A stretch of DNA of 64,000 nt from Eulemur rufifrons (GCF_041146395.1 NC_090989.1:252826843-252890842); one strand, 5' to 3'. Counted from the stretch's first letter, positions 27,406 through 37,903 are shown. The notes: a model not told the origin generated them from the letters alone. Made by a program: numbers and translations.

Positions 27406-27616
27406 CCTTTCTGCAGAGCCCCAGAGCCCGTCTGCGGGCACAATGGTGAGACCTATAGTAGTGTGTGTGCTGCCTACTCAGATCGCGTGGCAGTCGATTA
27501 CTACGGGCCCTGCCAGGCTGTCGGGGTCCTCTCTGAGTACAGTTCTGTTGCTGAGTGTGCTGCTGTGAAGTGTCCTTCACTCTCGGCAACTGGATGCAAA
27601 CCCATCATCCCACCTG
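27406..27616 (+). CDS. RECK: RECK exon 18: Kazal motif 3
   Basis: 211 coding bases, residues 752-822, acceptor cctcag, donor gtaggc. The translation opens FCRAPEPVCGHNGETYSSVC, a canonical Kazal core, then DRVAVDYYGPCQAVGVLSEY. Compared with the human protein I remember, this exon is the most changed: Pro for Thr near the start, Pro for Asp before the final Kazal Cys, Tyr for His in LSEH, and Ser-Ala-Thr for Leu-Ala-Ala. Cysteines and frame are kept. Confidence 0.95.
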
Positions 27617-27743
27617 GTAGGCTGGCAATATTTGGGGTGGGCGGGGCTGAGATTGGGAAGATTTGTTTATCATCCTCCAGAGAGTGAGTCATTGAGCTGA
27701 GAGTTGACTAGTTTATTTAAATTTTTGAAAAACTCTTGAAGAA

Positions 27744-28038
27744 GGCCAGGCGTGGCGGCTTATGCCTGTAATCCTAGCACACTGGGAGGCTGAGGAGGAG
27801 GATCACTTGAGATCAGGAGTTCAAGACCAACCTGAGCAACAGCAGAGACCCCATCTCTACAAAAAATAGAAAAATTAGCCCAGTGCGTGGCCTGCGCCTA
27901 TAGCCCCAGCTACTTGAAAGGCTGAGGCAGGAGGAGGTTGCTTGAGCCCAGGAATGTGAGGTTGCAATGAGCTATGATCACACCACTGTACTCTAGCCCG
28001 GGCAACAGAGGGAGACCTTGTCTCAACAACAACAAAAA
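27744..28038 (+). mobile_element. Alu, older type, in RECK intron 18
   Basis: ggccaggcgtggcggcttat head and (caa)n tail. Flanks actcttgaagaa and cgtcttgaagag form a worn target duplication. Confidence 0.85.
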
Positions 28039-28554
28039 CGTCTTGAAGAGACCCTTATACTAATTAGACCCATTACTCTGGGTTGACCTTAAAAAGCTGT
28101 GGATTACTTTATATATCATCTGGTCCTATGATTTTAAAACAGTATGGCAACCTTTTTTCAAGCAAAATCTTATACCAAACACCAACATGTAAAGAGATGA
28201 AATAGTATTTGATTACTAAAATTAGGCTTATTACTTTAAATGCATAATGTTTAGTTATTATAAAGTTAATGAATTATTAATAGTAATTAAAGAATAAATA
28301 ATGTAGTTTTAATGAACAGAAACATTTGAAATTGAGAGAAGAGAGTTGTCTTAGATTGGTCTTAGCATCTAATTTAATTGTTTTAGCTGCATAAATCAGG
28401 AAAGTCTTGTTTCATGCAGACTGTTGTAAGCAGTAACTGTTTTCTTAAACAGCTTACCTTACAATCTCACACTCTCCAGTTAAACAGAGGTAGCAGAAGA
28501 GCCTTTATTCCAAGTCTTCACAGATAGGTTACTCTGGAGTCTAACAAGTTCATT
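28039..28554. other. Intronic stretch, AT-rich, nothing recognised
   Basis: No supported feature. Confidence 0.4.
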
Positions 28555-28700
28555 CCTCCATCCATTAACTCATCAAATGTTTACTGAACTTCCACTATGT
28601 GCCGACATTCTTCTAAGCCCTGGGGACACAGCAGTGGGCAAAACAAAGCCTTTTTCCTTCAGAAGACCATGTTCCAGGGGAGGTGACAGACCAAACACAA
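28555..28700 (+). mobile_element. L2-type 3' fragment
   Basis: Words: tccattaactcatcaaatgt, ttactgaacttccactatgt and aagccctggggacacagcag. Confidence 0.6.
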
Positions 28701-28944
28701 GTTACCGTGCAAATCTACACTAAGTCAGGTGGCAACAAGTACAATGAAGTGAAATGGAGGGAGATGGGGAGGCCCAGTGGTGGAGAGGTTGCTAATGGAC
28801 TGGTTAATGATCTCTGTTGTATTAAAATACAGTATAATTATATTTTATTATGCTATATTCTGATATGGTTTTTGAACAGTTTAAAATAATTTTAAAAATT
28901 AAATTGGAATCACTCATGGAACACTCATGGAACCCCTGAAACAC

Positions 28945-29075
28945 CAGCTCCCTTATTTGCAGAGAGGAAAACTAAGGCCCAGCGAAAGCGTTTGCCCAGG
29001 ATCACTCAGCGAGCTCTCAGGCAGAGCAGGAGCAGGCCCCACGTCTCTGTGCTGTCTGCACACAGCCTGGGAAGT
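28945..29075 (-). mobile_element. MIR fragment
   Basis: gaggaaaactaaggcccagc and gcccaggatcactcagcgag, MIR core in reverse. Confidence 0.55.
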
Positions 29076-29259
29076 GGGGAAGGACGAAAGTGGGGAAGGA
29101 TTTGGGCAAATGTACAGATTATTAAGACCCCAGTTGGCAGTCATCAGGAAGGACAGCTATAGCTCTCCTGGCCCAGAATGAAGGGGTGGTCATTTCACTA
29201 GCTACTTTGAATTCTCCTTTCTAATTCTGAACACACATAAAATGGTTTCTGTTATACAG

Positions 29260-29333
29260 GTGCTTGTTGCCCATTATGTGCTGGGATGTTAAGAGTTTTA
29301 TTTGACAAGGAAAAACTGGATACTATTGCTAAG
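29260..29333 (+). CDS. RECK: RECK exon 19
   Basis: 74 coding bases, residues 822-846, acceptor ttatacag, donor gtaaat. The translation is ACCPLCAGMLRVLFDKEKLD, then TIAK. This is a short exon at the start of the C-terminal domain with three cysteines. It is too short to be found by ORF length. It is identified by phase and by continuity with the flanking exons. Confidence 0.95.
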
Positions 29334-29364
29334 GTAAATTGCTTTATATGCCAGGTACTGTTGA

Positions 29365-29540
29365 AACCTTATTGCTAAACCTGTCAGTAATCCTAGAGAG
29401 TAGAATGTGTTGTCCCCATTTATAGATGAAGAAACTCATGTTCAAAAAGCAACTTGCCCTAGGCCATACAGCTCGTAATCAGTAGGAGTAGGGTTTGCAC
29501 CCAGGCTGGCTGACTCCCAAGCCTGTGCTTCTTCCCTCCA
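29365..29540 (-). mobile_element. MIR fragment
   Basis: atttatagatgaagaaactc, gccctaggccatacagctcg and ggctgactcccaagcctgtg, MIR in reverse. Confidence 0.65.
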
Positions 29541-30160
29541 CTCCCTGGCTGTGCACGTCACTGTCACAGTGATCGTTTCTTAGGAAAGGGCCCTGCTGGC
29601 ACAGTCAGTATATGTAGGGGCTGCAGGCAGGGCCAGGTAGCCAGTAGCCAGAGACTTGTGGATGCCCAGATGGTTTCAGGGTCACCTCCCTCATGCCAGT
29701 CCCATCCCCCCTGAGGAGAACTTGCGGAGCCTGCCCCCAACCTGCATAGGTTTGCCCCTTTCTGTTTTCTGTGGTGCCACTGTTGCTGCTCCCTTTTGTG
29801 AAGACAGGGCTCCAGAAATGTAGCAGCCAATGTGCCACTGCCTAGAGACTTATCCCCATTTTGATTAAAACACCTGTATTTTTACAGGAAGACTTTAATT
29901 ACCCTATGGTCTCTAACTCAGAACAGTCACTTTTTTAAAAAAGCACTTCTGGTGAATGTGTTTATCTTGGCTAGAAAGCTCCACAGTCATGCAAAACCCT
30001 ATTGTAATGGACCAGGAAGATTTAGAATTTGGGGGGGGGGGAGCTATGTGGAGGCCTTGGTCAAAAGAGCCACCTCAGCTGGCAGCCTGAAGCAAGGCAG
30101 CTTAGGCAGTAGTAGGGAATTCTTCTGTTTTTCAAGTAATAGAATATTTTCTCTTTCTAG
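29541..30160. other. Intronic stretch before RECK exon 20
   Basis: Contains a run of ten G at about 30031-30040; otherwise nothing recognised. Confidence 0.4.
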
Positions 30161-30316
30161 GTGACAAATAAAAAGCCAATAACAGTTCTGGAAATTCTTC
30201 AGAAAATCCGCATGCACGTGTCTGTCCCACAGTGTGACGTATTTGGCTACTTCAGCATTGAATCAGAAATTGTGATCCTGATCATTCCTGTCGACCACCA
30301 TCCCAAAGCTCTGCAG
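30161..30316 (+). CDS. RECK: RECK exon 20: C-terminal domain
   Basis: 156 coding bases (52 codons), residues 847-898, acceptor tttctag, donor gtgggg, phase 0 at both ends. The translation is VTNKKPITVLEILQKIRMHV, then SVPQCDVFGYFSIESEIVIL. It forms the body of the C-terminal domain ahead of the membrane anchor. No change from the remembered human sequence was seen. Confidence 0.97.
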
Positions 30317-31241
30317 GTGGGGTTCAGCACACATTGTGCAGCTGTCTTGTCACTTTCAAGTTTCGTGGACATAGGAGTGGGTGGGCACAAACCAGGAGCA
30401 GGGAAGGATTGGGGGTCGGCAGGGCAGGAGGGAGAGAAGCAAGGGAGTCTGAAGGACCAAGCGCTCTGCGAGGCAGCTGAGACCCGTACACGTTTGACAG
30501 CAGAATGCAAAGGAGTCAGGGGAGGGGAGAAGTTAAGATACTGTGACCCTAGAGTGTGCAGAGATGGAAAGGGTCTGAGAAATCGTGGAATCCAATCCAC
30601 CTGTTGTACAGATGAAGCAGCAGAGGCCCAAGAAGGAAAGGAACTGGCACAGGTCATGCAGTGACAAAGCCAGAACAGACACTGGTCTCCTGAGGGCTAC
30701 ACTCCACTGTAGAGGGGGATCCCATCAGAGATTGTCCTGAGGGCCCCCGTTTTTCTTCCTCACAGTCTGGAGACATATGGAACCCCACTCACGTAGGCCC
30801 AAGGTTCAGCATCAAGGAAATGAGGGCTCATGTGAAGGGGTTGATTTCAAGCAGTTTTTGAACTGCCATCATTAGAAACTTCGTTCAGTTGAACTGTTTT
30901 CATCCTGTGTTTAGATAAGCATTGACAGTACATTCCCTACAATACTGTCTAAATGTGGATAAGAGGTGAACTGGGTTGTGGAAAAATGAAAACAGTTGAT
31001 TGATGAGGGCCGTGGCATTGTGGATCATTTCTTTTCTGGTTTGATTCCTATTAATGCTGTTATATTTATATAATAAATTGACTATAATAAAATGTTACTT
31101 TGACTAAAGAAAGAAGGACAAAGAGAAAGCAGTTTCCTCCAAGGCCACACTACTTTTGGGATACATGTGAACTTTGTCTGACTTGACCTTTTCATAGGTT
31201 CTGTGCTTTTATATTAAAAGAATCTTATTTCTCCCTCCCAG
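30317..31241. other. RECK last intron
   Basis: A worn MIR-like piece lies at about 30560-30720 (gtacagatgaagcagcagag, aaggaactggcacaggtcat). The rest is unrecognised. Confidence 0.4.
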
Positions 31242-31463
31242 ATTGAAGCCTGCAATAAAGAAGCAGAGAAGATCGAGTCCCTTATCAACTCTGACAGTCC
31301 TACTCTGGCATCCCACGTCCCTCTCTCTGCCCTCATCATTTCCCAGGTACAAGTCTCCAGCAGCGTGCCTTCAGTGGGCACTGGGGCCAGGCCTCCCTGC
31401 CACTCTTTCCTCCTTGGCCTCAGCCTCGGCCTTGCCTTGCACTTGCTATGGACACACGACTGA
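31242..31463 (+). CDS. RECK: RECK exon 21: C-terminus, GPI signal and stop
   Basis: 222 bases including the TGA at 31461-31463, residues 899-971, acceptor tccctcccag. The translation is IEACNKEAEKIESLINSDSP, then a Ser-rich stretch around the expected GPI-attachment serine. It closes with the hydrophobic tail SFLLGLSLGLALHLLWTHD. A short spacer followed by a C-terminal hydrophobic run and no cytoplasmic tail is the usual GPI-anchor signal. Met is absent at the exon start, so the coding part is defined only by the splice acceptor. Confidence 0.97.
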   Translation: MEACNKEAEKIESLINSDSPTLASHVPLSALIISQVQVSSSVPSVGTGARPPCHSFLLGLSLGLALHLLWTHD

Positions 31464-31955
31464 CCGCCAACAAAAGGTGCAAAGTGTTCCTCGACCTAAC
31501 TTTCTACCTTGTGAGAGAAATTCAGGACTGCTGGTTTGTTGAATTGTGGCCAAGTAAAAGCACATGTCACCTCTATTCACCACACAGTATTTTTTTTTAA
31601 GTCTGCCAATATTAGTAGGGTTTTTGTTTTGTTTTTCCAAGTGTTAAAATACATTCTTCCAAATACTATTGAAAAGAGGCTGTCTCTTTCTGGTGGATCA
31701 CTGCCTTATGATTTACATTTTGCTCATTAGATGAGTCCCCCCACTCTAAAGCAAACTTAATTCATCCATAAGTGAGATGATCACATTTTAGAAAGATACT
31801 CATTTTGCTATCGGGATCAGATCACAGAAACTTCATTTCAGAGTTCCTGTAAGTATTAAGGTTCCCTTTGTGTTTATTTTTGTTTACATATAATTACCTA
31901 CTCTATCTAGAAACTAGGGGTCCCAGGGAAGAGCCATTGCTATTAGAGAGTATGA

Positions 31956-31961
31956 AATAAA
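31956..31961 (+). promoter_or_regulatory. Possible proximal poly(A) signal of RECK
   Basis: A canonical AATAAA lies about 490 bases after the stop codon. Use of this site would give a short 3' UTR without any of the five microRNA seed matches. Whether it is used cannot be told from the sequence. Confidence 0.35.
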
Positions 31962-32273
31962 GATAAAGCATCTTTGAAATTATCATGTAAATTATCAGGC
32001 AAATTTAAATTAATTTATAGAAATTTAATTCAAGACCCCATCTATTGTGTTAAGCAGGAAAAAAAAGCTGACTAAGTGACACTCATATAATTATATGTTG
32101 TAAGTGACAGTCTCCGTGGTCACTGATTTATGTCTGTGACTTTTGTGAAAGGGAGAAGTTACATTGGATCAAAGCATCTTGCATTATGCAATTTTTATAT
32201 TAACCAGATATCTGTTCTTTGGTATTCGTCCGAGTTAAATTTAAAGTTTTTAATCATTAATCTTTAAACCAAT

Positions 32274-32281
32274 TGCTGCTA
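32274..32281 (+). promoter_or_regulatory. miR-15/16 family 8-mer seed match in RECK 3' UTR
   Basis: TGCTGCTA pairs with positions 2-8 of the miR-15/16/195/497 family and has the A opposite position 1. This is a sequence match only; activity is inferred. Confidence 0.55.
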
Positions 32282-32290
32282 CTTATATAA

Positions 32291-32298
32291 TTGCCAAA
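32291..32298 (+). promoter_or_regulatory. miR-182 8-mer seed match in RECK 3' UTR
   Basis: TTGCCAAA pairs with positions 2-8 of miR-182-5p and has the A opposite position 1. It lies 9 bases after the miR-15/16 match (start to start 17 bases), a spacing compatible with cooperative sites. Confidence 0.5.
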
Positions 32299-32597
32299 AA
32301 GTGAAATTAGTTCATGTAAATAATACATGATATTTCTATTTTATTATGAAGAAGGTGAATAGCCATATTTGTAAAATGACAATCATGTATGTGTGTTAAC
32401 CCAGTACTTTCTGTTCATGAAAACACATTTGCTTTTTGTGATATGCACAATATAGATAAGTGTTCTGTCTTACTTTCTTTTTGGACATAGAATTATAAAG
32501 AATTGTGGTTTATATATTTAAAAAGGTCAAGCTGAGTATTAAAATGTTTGCATGTTGTCTAAGAATTGAATACTTTGAATGTGTTTCACAGTTTGAA

Positions 32598-32605
32598 ATA
32601 AGCTA
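32598..32605 (+). promoter_or_regulatory. miR-21 8-mer seed match in RECK 3' UTR
   Basis: ATAAGCTA is the full 8-mer target of miR-21. RECK is an established miR-21 target in human cells, and the context (gtttgaaATAAGCTAttcaa) is consistent with the conserved site. Confidence 0.7.
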
Positions 32606-32667
32606 TTCAATGTAATACTTCTTGTTTGTATGCACCTGAACTTAGATTTTACATGAAGTATTTTTTT

Positions 32668-32675
32668 CAGTATTA
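32668..32675 (+). promoter_or_regulatory. miR-200b/c/429 8-mer seed match in RECK 3' UTR
   Basis: CAGTATTA is the full 8-mer target of the miR-200b/200c/429 seed. A second, weaker CAGTATT lies near 31586 at the start of the UTR. Confidence 0.5.
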
Positions 32676-32768
32676 TATGTACCCTCTGAAATACATAGGG
32701 ATATGCTTATTATACCAAAATGTTGTTGAAAAGTGGGCACTTAAAGCTTTCAGAATATCTCAATGCTG

Positions 32769-32776
32769 ATGTAGCA
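32769..32776 (+). promoter_or_regulatory. miR-221/222 8-mer seed match in RECK 3' UTR
   Basis: ATGTAGCA is the full 8-mer target of miR-221/222, about 80 bases before the distal poly(A) signal. This is a sequence match only. Confidence 0.5.
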
Positions 32777-32846
32777 TGTTTGTTGCAATTGCTTTTTTTC
32801 TGTATAAATGTCTTCAATGCAATATACTGGAAAGCTTTTCTATTTT

Positions 32847-32852
32847 AATAAA
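32847..32852 (+). promoter_or_regulatory. RECK: Distal poly(A) signal of RECK
   Basis: A canonical AATAAA is followed 16-25 bases later by a GT-rich stretch (gatcatgtgtgcttcc), the usual arrangement around a cleavage site. An Alu begins about 90 bases further on, which also suggests the transcribed unit ends here. Confidence 0.8.
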
Positions 32853-32963
32853 AATAATTTTATATGATCATGTGTGCTTCCAAGCAATGTGGACATTCAA
32901 AATGAAACCACTGATCACCGTTGGGTGAGCTGTGTCCTTTGCTCTGGAATAAGAAGTCATGGA

Positions 32964-33253
32964 GGCCAGGCGCAGTGGCTCATGCCTGTAATCCTAGCAC
33001 TCTGGGAGGCCAAGGCGGGTGGATTGCTCGAGCTCAGGAGTTCGAGACCAGCCTGAGCAAGAGCGAGACCCCGTCTCTACTAAAAATAGAAAGAAATTAT
33101 ATGGACAGCTAAAAATATATATAGAAATATTAGCTGGGCATGGTGGCGCATGCCTGTAGTCCCAGCTACTCGGGAGGTTGAGGCAGGAAGATCGCTTGAG
33201 CCCAGGAGTTTGAGGTTGCTGTGAGCTAGGCTGACGCCATGGAACTCTAGCCT
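32964..33253 (+). mobile_element. Lemur-type Alu lacking its 3' end and tail
   Basis: Full left part from ggccaggcgcagtggctcat through gctgtgagctaggctgacgc, then it stops at ctctagcct without the final segment or any A tail. It begins about 90 bases after the RECK cleavage region. Confidence 0.88.
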
Positions 33254-33299
33254 CCTCTGGTCCCCTTCCTCAAGATTGTCCAAGGATTCCTGTCACATA

Positions 33300-33490
33300 A
33301 GTATAGCACCAAGTGCTCTAAATGAAGTATCTTCATGAAATTCTCACAACCTCTCTATAAGGCAAATAGTATTACTAACACCATTTGTAGTTGATGCAAC
33401 TAAAGCTTGAGGAAATTAAATAATTTCTCCAAGGTCACACATCTGGTTAATAGCAGAGTAAAGAGACTTTGGACCCAGCTGTAACTCAAA
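33300..33490 (-). mobile_element. MIR fragment
   Basis: cacaacctctctataaggca, taatttctccaaggtcacac and atctggttaatagcagagta, MIR in reverse. Confidence 0.6.
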
Positions 33491-34344
33491 ATCTATGCTC
33501 ACATTTATCATACTGTATATTTTCCTCTAAGTACAGCTTTGACTGCATCCCCTGTATTTTCCAATAACACTAATAAAGAAAACATAACAGGATAAAATAA
33601 GGAGATTTTCTGCCAACGTTTTTTGTTTGTTTGTTTGTTTGTTTTTTTCCGTCTAGCTAGATGCTGGGTCTGAGCCAAAGTTTTCCTTTCCTCCACTTTT
33701 GTAGTTGCTATAGCCTTCTACCCATTGGCTTCTACAGTGAATTTTTTATTCCAAAATCCTCTGCAGATCAAAAGCCAAAGGCTGGAGGGCTTAAAGCACA
33801 GTTTGTATCATAAACATAGTTTGGGGAAGAATTCATAATGATGTGAGGGCTGAGACACTGAGAAGGGGCTGAGTCATGGGGCGTAGCATGTTCTGGGGAA
33901 ACAGATTTAGGACAGAAACAAAATTCCCCCTTCTGAGACTGGAGATATGGCAGACACTTGCTGGTTTTTGGCTGTTCAGCATGTGGCAAAGTCTCTCTTT
34001 CTGAGTGTAAAAGGTCCTGTACCTGTAGCTCTGGAAGCTGAGCGGGGCAGGCGTTTCCTCTGCTCCCTTTCTGGAAGCTTGTGTAAGGGCATGTGGCTAA
34101 ACAGCTAAACAGATGTTCCTGCCCAAGAATCTGAGTCTGGAGAAGGTGACTCAAAAGTGTGGAGGGAAGCCAGAAAGATCCTGAATTGCTTGAATATTTA
34201 TCCTAAAGAAAGTAGATGCAACTGAGTTTCCTTGAATGTGTAAGTTTAAGTTTTCCACAAGCAGCAGAATTTGGGCTTGCTCTTTATAGAGAAAGAAAGC
34301 TACCTTTTTACAATCAAAATTGTGATTGTGAAATATTATACACA
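33491..34344. other. Intergenic stretch, nothing recognised
   Basis: Contains a (gttt)n run at about 33621-33645. Otherwise unrecognised. Confidence 0.4.
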
Positions 34345-34560
34345 TGTAAATAAGTGGCATTTAAAGAGTGCTTTTTAATTGCATCTCATTTAATCTTTAA
34401 AAAGAAATCCTCTAAGATAGGTATCACTATCTTCATTTTACAGAAGAGGAAACAGACATGGAGAAGCTCACACACTGGGGAAGAGTCACAGTCAGGGGGA
34501 AGCAGAGCTAGAACTTGGACTTGGGCTCCATGACTTCAAGCCCATTCTCCACACTCTTGA
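34345..34560 (-). mobile_element. MIR fragment
   Basis: tgcatctcatttaatcttta, attttacagaagaggaaaca and gacttcaagcccattctcc, MIR in reverse. Confidence 0.6.
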
Positions 34561-34602
34561 CCATTACCGAGTTTTGTAACTGTCATTCATCTCTAAATAT
34601 CT

Positions 34603-34794
34603 ATTTTGGGGGCGGGGGGCTTGTTTTTGATTCTGTTTTTAGAGATAGGGTCTCTCGCCGTGTTGCCCAGGCTGGAGTTCAGTGGCTATCCACAGGCACT
34701 CACACTGCACTGCAACCTTGAACTCCTAGCTCAAGCAACCCTCCCAGCTCAGCCTCTCACGTAGCTGGGACTACAGGCACATCACCACGCCAGG
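34603..34794 (-). mobile_element. Fossil 7SL-derived monomer (FAM-like)
   Basis: Perfect 12-bp target duplication ctctaaatatct at 34591-34602 and 34795-34806. On the minus strand the body starts cctggcgtggtgatgtgcct and gtagtcccagctac. It keeps the 7SL-like piece gcctgtggatagccactg before aactccagcctgggcaac. The signal-recognition S domain is missing. Retention of the tgaatagccactg-type segment separates it from ordinary Alu left monomers. Confidence 0.7.
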
Positions 34795-34849
34795 CTCTAA
34801 ATATCTGTGTTGATTTTGCCTTTCGGTGCTCTAGGGCAGCTTTTTAAAA

Positions 34850-35545
34850 AATTTTCTAGATGATTCAAAATTGTCAGTTAACCTTTTGTTATTTAGTTTT
34901 AGTTTTATTACATTGTGTTCAGGAAATTTGACTGAATTTTTTCTACTTTCAGGAATTTATTATGGTTTACTTTAAGGCCTAATATTGATTGGTCAGTTTT
35001 TGTATTTGTTCCACATAAATTTCAAAATAATGTTATCAAGTATAGATGGCCTTAACACAAATTAAAAGACAGATATTGTTAGGCTGTATAAAAAGAAAAA
35101 CCCAACAACATCCTGTCAACTACAAGCTGCCCATTTATTTTTATTCTTTTTTATTTCAAAATATTAATTAAGGGGGTGCAAGTGTATTTGTTATAAGGAT
35201 ATCTTGTATAATGCTTAAGTCAGGGCTTTTGGTGTGCCCATCAGCAGAATAATGTCCATTGTACACAATAGGTAAGATTTTATCCTATACCCACCTACCT
35301 GCCCTGCCCCCTTCTTGGATTCTTATGTCCTTTATATAGCTTTGTGCCTGTGTGTACTCATCTGTTAGTTCCCACTTATTAGTGAGAACATAATGGTGTT
35401 TGGTTTTCCATTCCTGAGATACTTCACTTAGGATAATAGTCTCCAATTCCCTCCACATTGCTGCAAATGACATTATTTCATTCCTTTTTATAGTTGAACA
35501 GTACTCCATGGTATATATATACCCCACACTTTCTTTATCCATGAA
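34850..35545 (-). mobile_element. L1 fragments, mainly 3' end in reverse
   Basis: 35138-35545 reads as an inverted L1 3' end (ttagttcccacttattagtg, agtactccatggtatatata). 34850-35030 resembles inverted ORF2, while 35055-35130 (gatattgttaggctgtataa) looks forward-oriented, so a rearranged or multiple insertion is possible. Confidence 0.55.
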
Positions 35546-35684
35546 GAGAGAAAGGAATGCTTAGACAGTGTTGGTGGGACTGTCCAGTTTTAATATAAGG
35601 ATATAGGTTAAAAGTTAAAAGATGTTCTGCAGAACAGTGGACTCAGAAAGAAAAAGTTAAAGGATGGAGTAGTGGTACACATTT

Positions 35685-35860
35685 CTCTAGTGCTTATCAT
35701 GTGTCAAGAGCTGTTCTAAGTACTTCACAGGTATTAACACATTTATTCTCACGACTATCCTATGAAGGAGATACTGTTACTATCTCTGATTTATAGGGAA
35801 GGAAAATTGAGTCAAGTAACCTGTCCAAGGCTGCACATTGGTCACATGAAGTTTCTATTT
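35685..35860 (-). mobile_element. MIR fragment
   Basis: agtgcttatcatgtgtcaag, gttctaagtacttcacaggt and taacctgtccaaggctgcac. Confidence 0.55.
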
Positions 35861-36701
35861 GGATATTTTACAGAGCATTAAGTTGCAAGGGAGTTAGTGA
35901 CAACAGCATTGCAATAAAACAAAAAGCATACATTTTTTGCCTACCTGTGCAAATTTTGTCTTGTATATTTCCATACACTCAATATACCTAACCTTCACAA
36001 TGCATCCAAATCAAGTTTTATGCCAGTGGGCTATAACTCTATGAAACACAAAGCAACATTGTATTTTACTATGTAAAACAGTAGTCTTCTGAATTTGCTA
36101 AAAGAAGAAAAAAAAAGTTAAAGGATAGAAATTGAATAAACCTGTTAACATTAATTGAAAGAAAGTTAGAATGACTATACTAATATCAGACAAAGTAGAT
36201 TTCTCAGGAAGGAATATTATCAGAGATAAAGTTCTTTCATAATAAAAGAATAAATTTATCAAGATGAAATAAGAATCATAAATGTTTATGCTTCTAATAA
36301 AAAGGTTCAAAGTATATGAAACAAAACTGATAGAACCTAAAGGACAAATACACAAATCTACAATTTTAGCTGAAGATCTCAACATCTCTCTCTTAATATT
36401 TGATAGAATAAGTAGACAGAAAAGTAGTAAGAATGTAAAAGACTTGAATAGCACTGTCAATCAACTTCACCTGACATTTATGGAACATTCTACCAAATAA
36501 CAACAGAACATACAGTCTTTTTAGGTGTGCAGAGAATATTTATCAAGATAAGCCACATTCTGGGCCATAAAACAATTCTCGGTAAATGTGAAAGGCTTGA
36601 AATCATACAAAGTATATTCTCTGTCTACAACGTGATTAAGTGGGAATCAATAACAGAAAGTTACCAGGAAATTTCCAAAATTTGGAACTAAATAACATTT
36701 T

Positions 36702-36867
<166 letters not shown>

Positions 36868-37014
36868 TAACCTATAAACCAAAGAATAAATCATGAGGAA
36901 CATTAGGAAATTATTTTGAACTAAATGAAGATGAAAACACAATGTATCAAATTTGGTGACATGCAACCAAAGATAGGCTTAGAGGGAAATTTATAGCATT
37001 AAATGCTTATGTTA

Positions 37015-37332
37015 GGCCCGGCACGGTGGCTCACGCCTGTAATCCTAGCACTCTGGGAGGCCGAGGCGGGAGGATCGTTTGAGCTCAGGAGTTCGAGACC
37101 AGCCTGAGCAAGAGCGAGACCCCGTCTCTACTAAAAATAGAAAAAAATTATATGGACAACTAAAAATATATATAGAAAAAATTAGCCGGGCATGGTGGCA
37201 CATGCCTGTAGTCTCAGCTACTCAGGAGGCTGAGGCAGGAGGACTGCTTGAGCCCAGGAGTTTGAGGTTGCTGTGAGCCAGACTGATGCCATGGCACTCT
37301 AGCCTGGGCAACAGAGTGAGACTCTGTCTCAA

Positions 37333-37364
<32 letters not shown>

Positions 37365-37365
37365 A
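37015..37365 (+). mobile_element. Lemur-type Alu with (AT)n tail
   Basis: Full length; the A tail grades into an (at)n microsatellite at about 37340-37363. Confidence 0.9.
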
Positions 37366-37489
37366 GAAAAAAAGAAAAGAAGAAAGGTTTAAAATCAATG
37401 ACCTCAGCTTTCACCTTCATAAACTGAAAAGAGAGTAACAAGTTAAATCCAAAGTAAGCAGACGAAAAAAATAATAAAAAGAGAAATTA

Positions 37490-37824
37490 GGCTGGGTGCA
37501 GTAGCTCACTCCTATAATCCCAGCACTTTGGGAAGCCAAGGTGAGAGGATTGCTTGAGGCCAGGAGTTCAAGACCACCTGGGTAACATAGCAAGACCTTA
37601 TCTCTCAAAAAAATTTTTTTAATTAGCTAGGCATGGTGACATGAGCTACTCAGGAGGCTGATAGTTCCAGCTACTCAGGAGGCTGTTGCAGGAGGATCAC
37701 TTGAGCCCCAAGGTTCAGTTCAGGCTACGACAATCGCACCTTGGCACTTCAGCCTGGGCAACAGCAACAGAGCTAGACCTTCTCTCAAAAAAAAAAAAAA
37801 AAAGAGAGAGAGAGAGAGAGAGAA
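37490..37824 (+). mobile_element. AluJ-type copy with (GA)n tail
   Basis: ggctgggtgcagtagctcac head; the right arm carries a local duplication of gctactcaggaggctg; the A tail runs into (ga)n at 37803-37823. Confidence 0.85.
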
Positions 37825-37903
37825 ATCAATGAAATAGTAAGTGAGAAAACAATAGAGAAAATCAACAAAACCAAAAGCTGGTTCTTTTAGAAGATTTATA
37901 GTA

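Larger units (their letters stand above)
31464..32875 (+). other. RECK: RECK 3' untranslated region
   Basis: AT-rich sequence from the stop codon to just past the AATAAA at 32847-32852. The length of about 1.4 kb fits a mammalian RECK mRNA. No SINE or L1 interrupts it, unlike the introns, which suggests constraint. It holds five perfect 8-mer microRNA seed matches between 32274 and 32776, listed separately. The cleavage site is estimated, not seen. Confidence 0.85.

Noticed and set aside
26969..27568. 199-codon + strand open frame between RECK exons 17 and 18
   Set aside because: It overlaps exon 18 in a different frame, shows no domain signature and low-complexity composition, and the true exon frame is fully accounted for by Kazal motif 3.
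30161..30664. 167-codon frame starting at RECK exon 20
   Set aside because: Only the first 52 codons are RECK; the rest is read-through of the intron after a good gtgggg donor.
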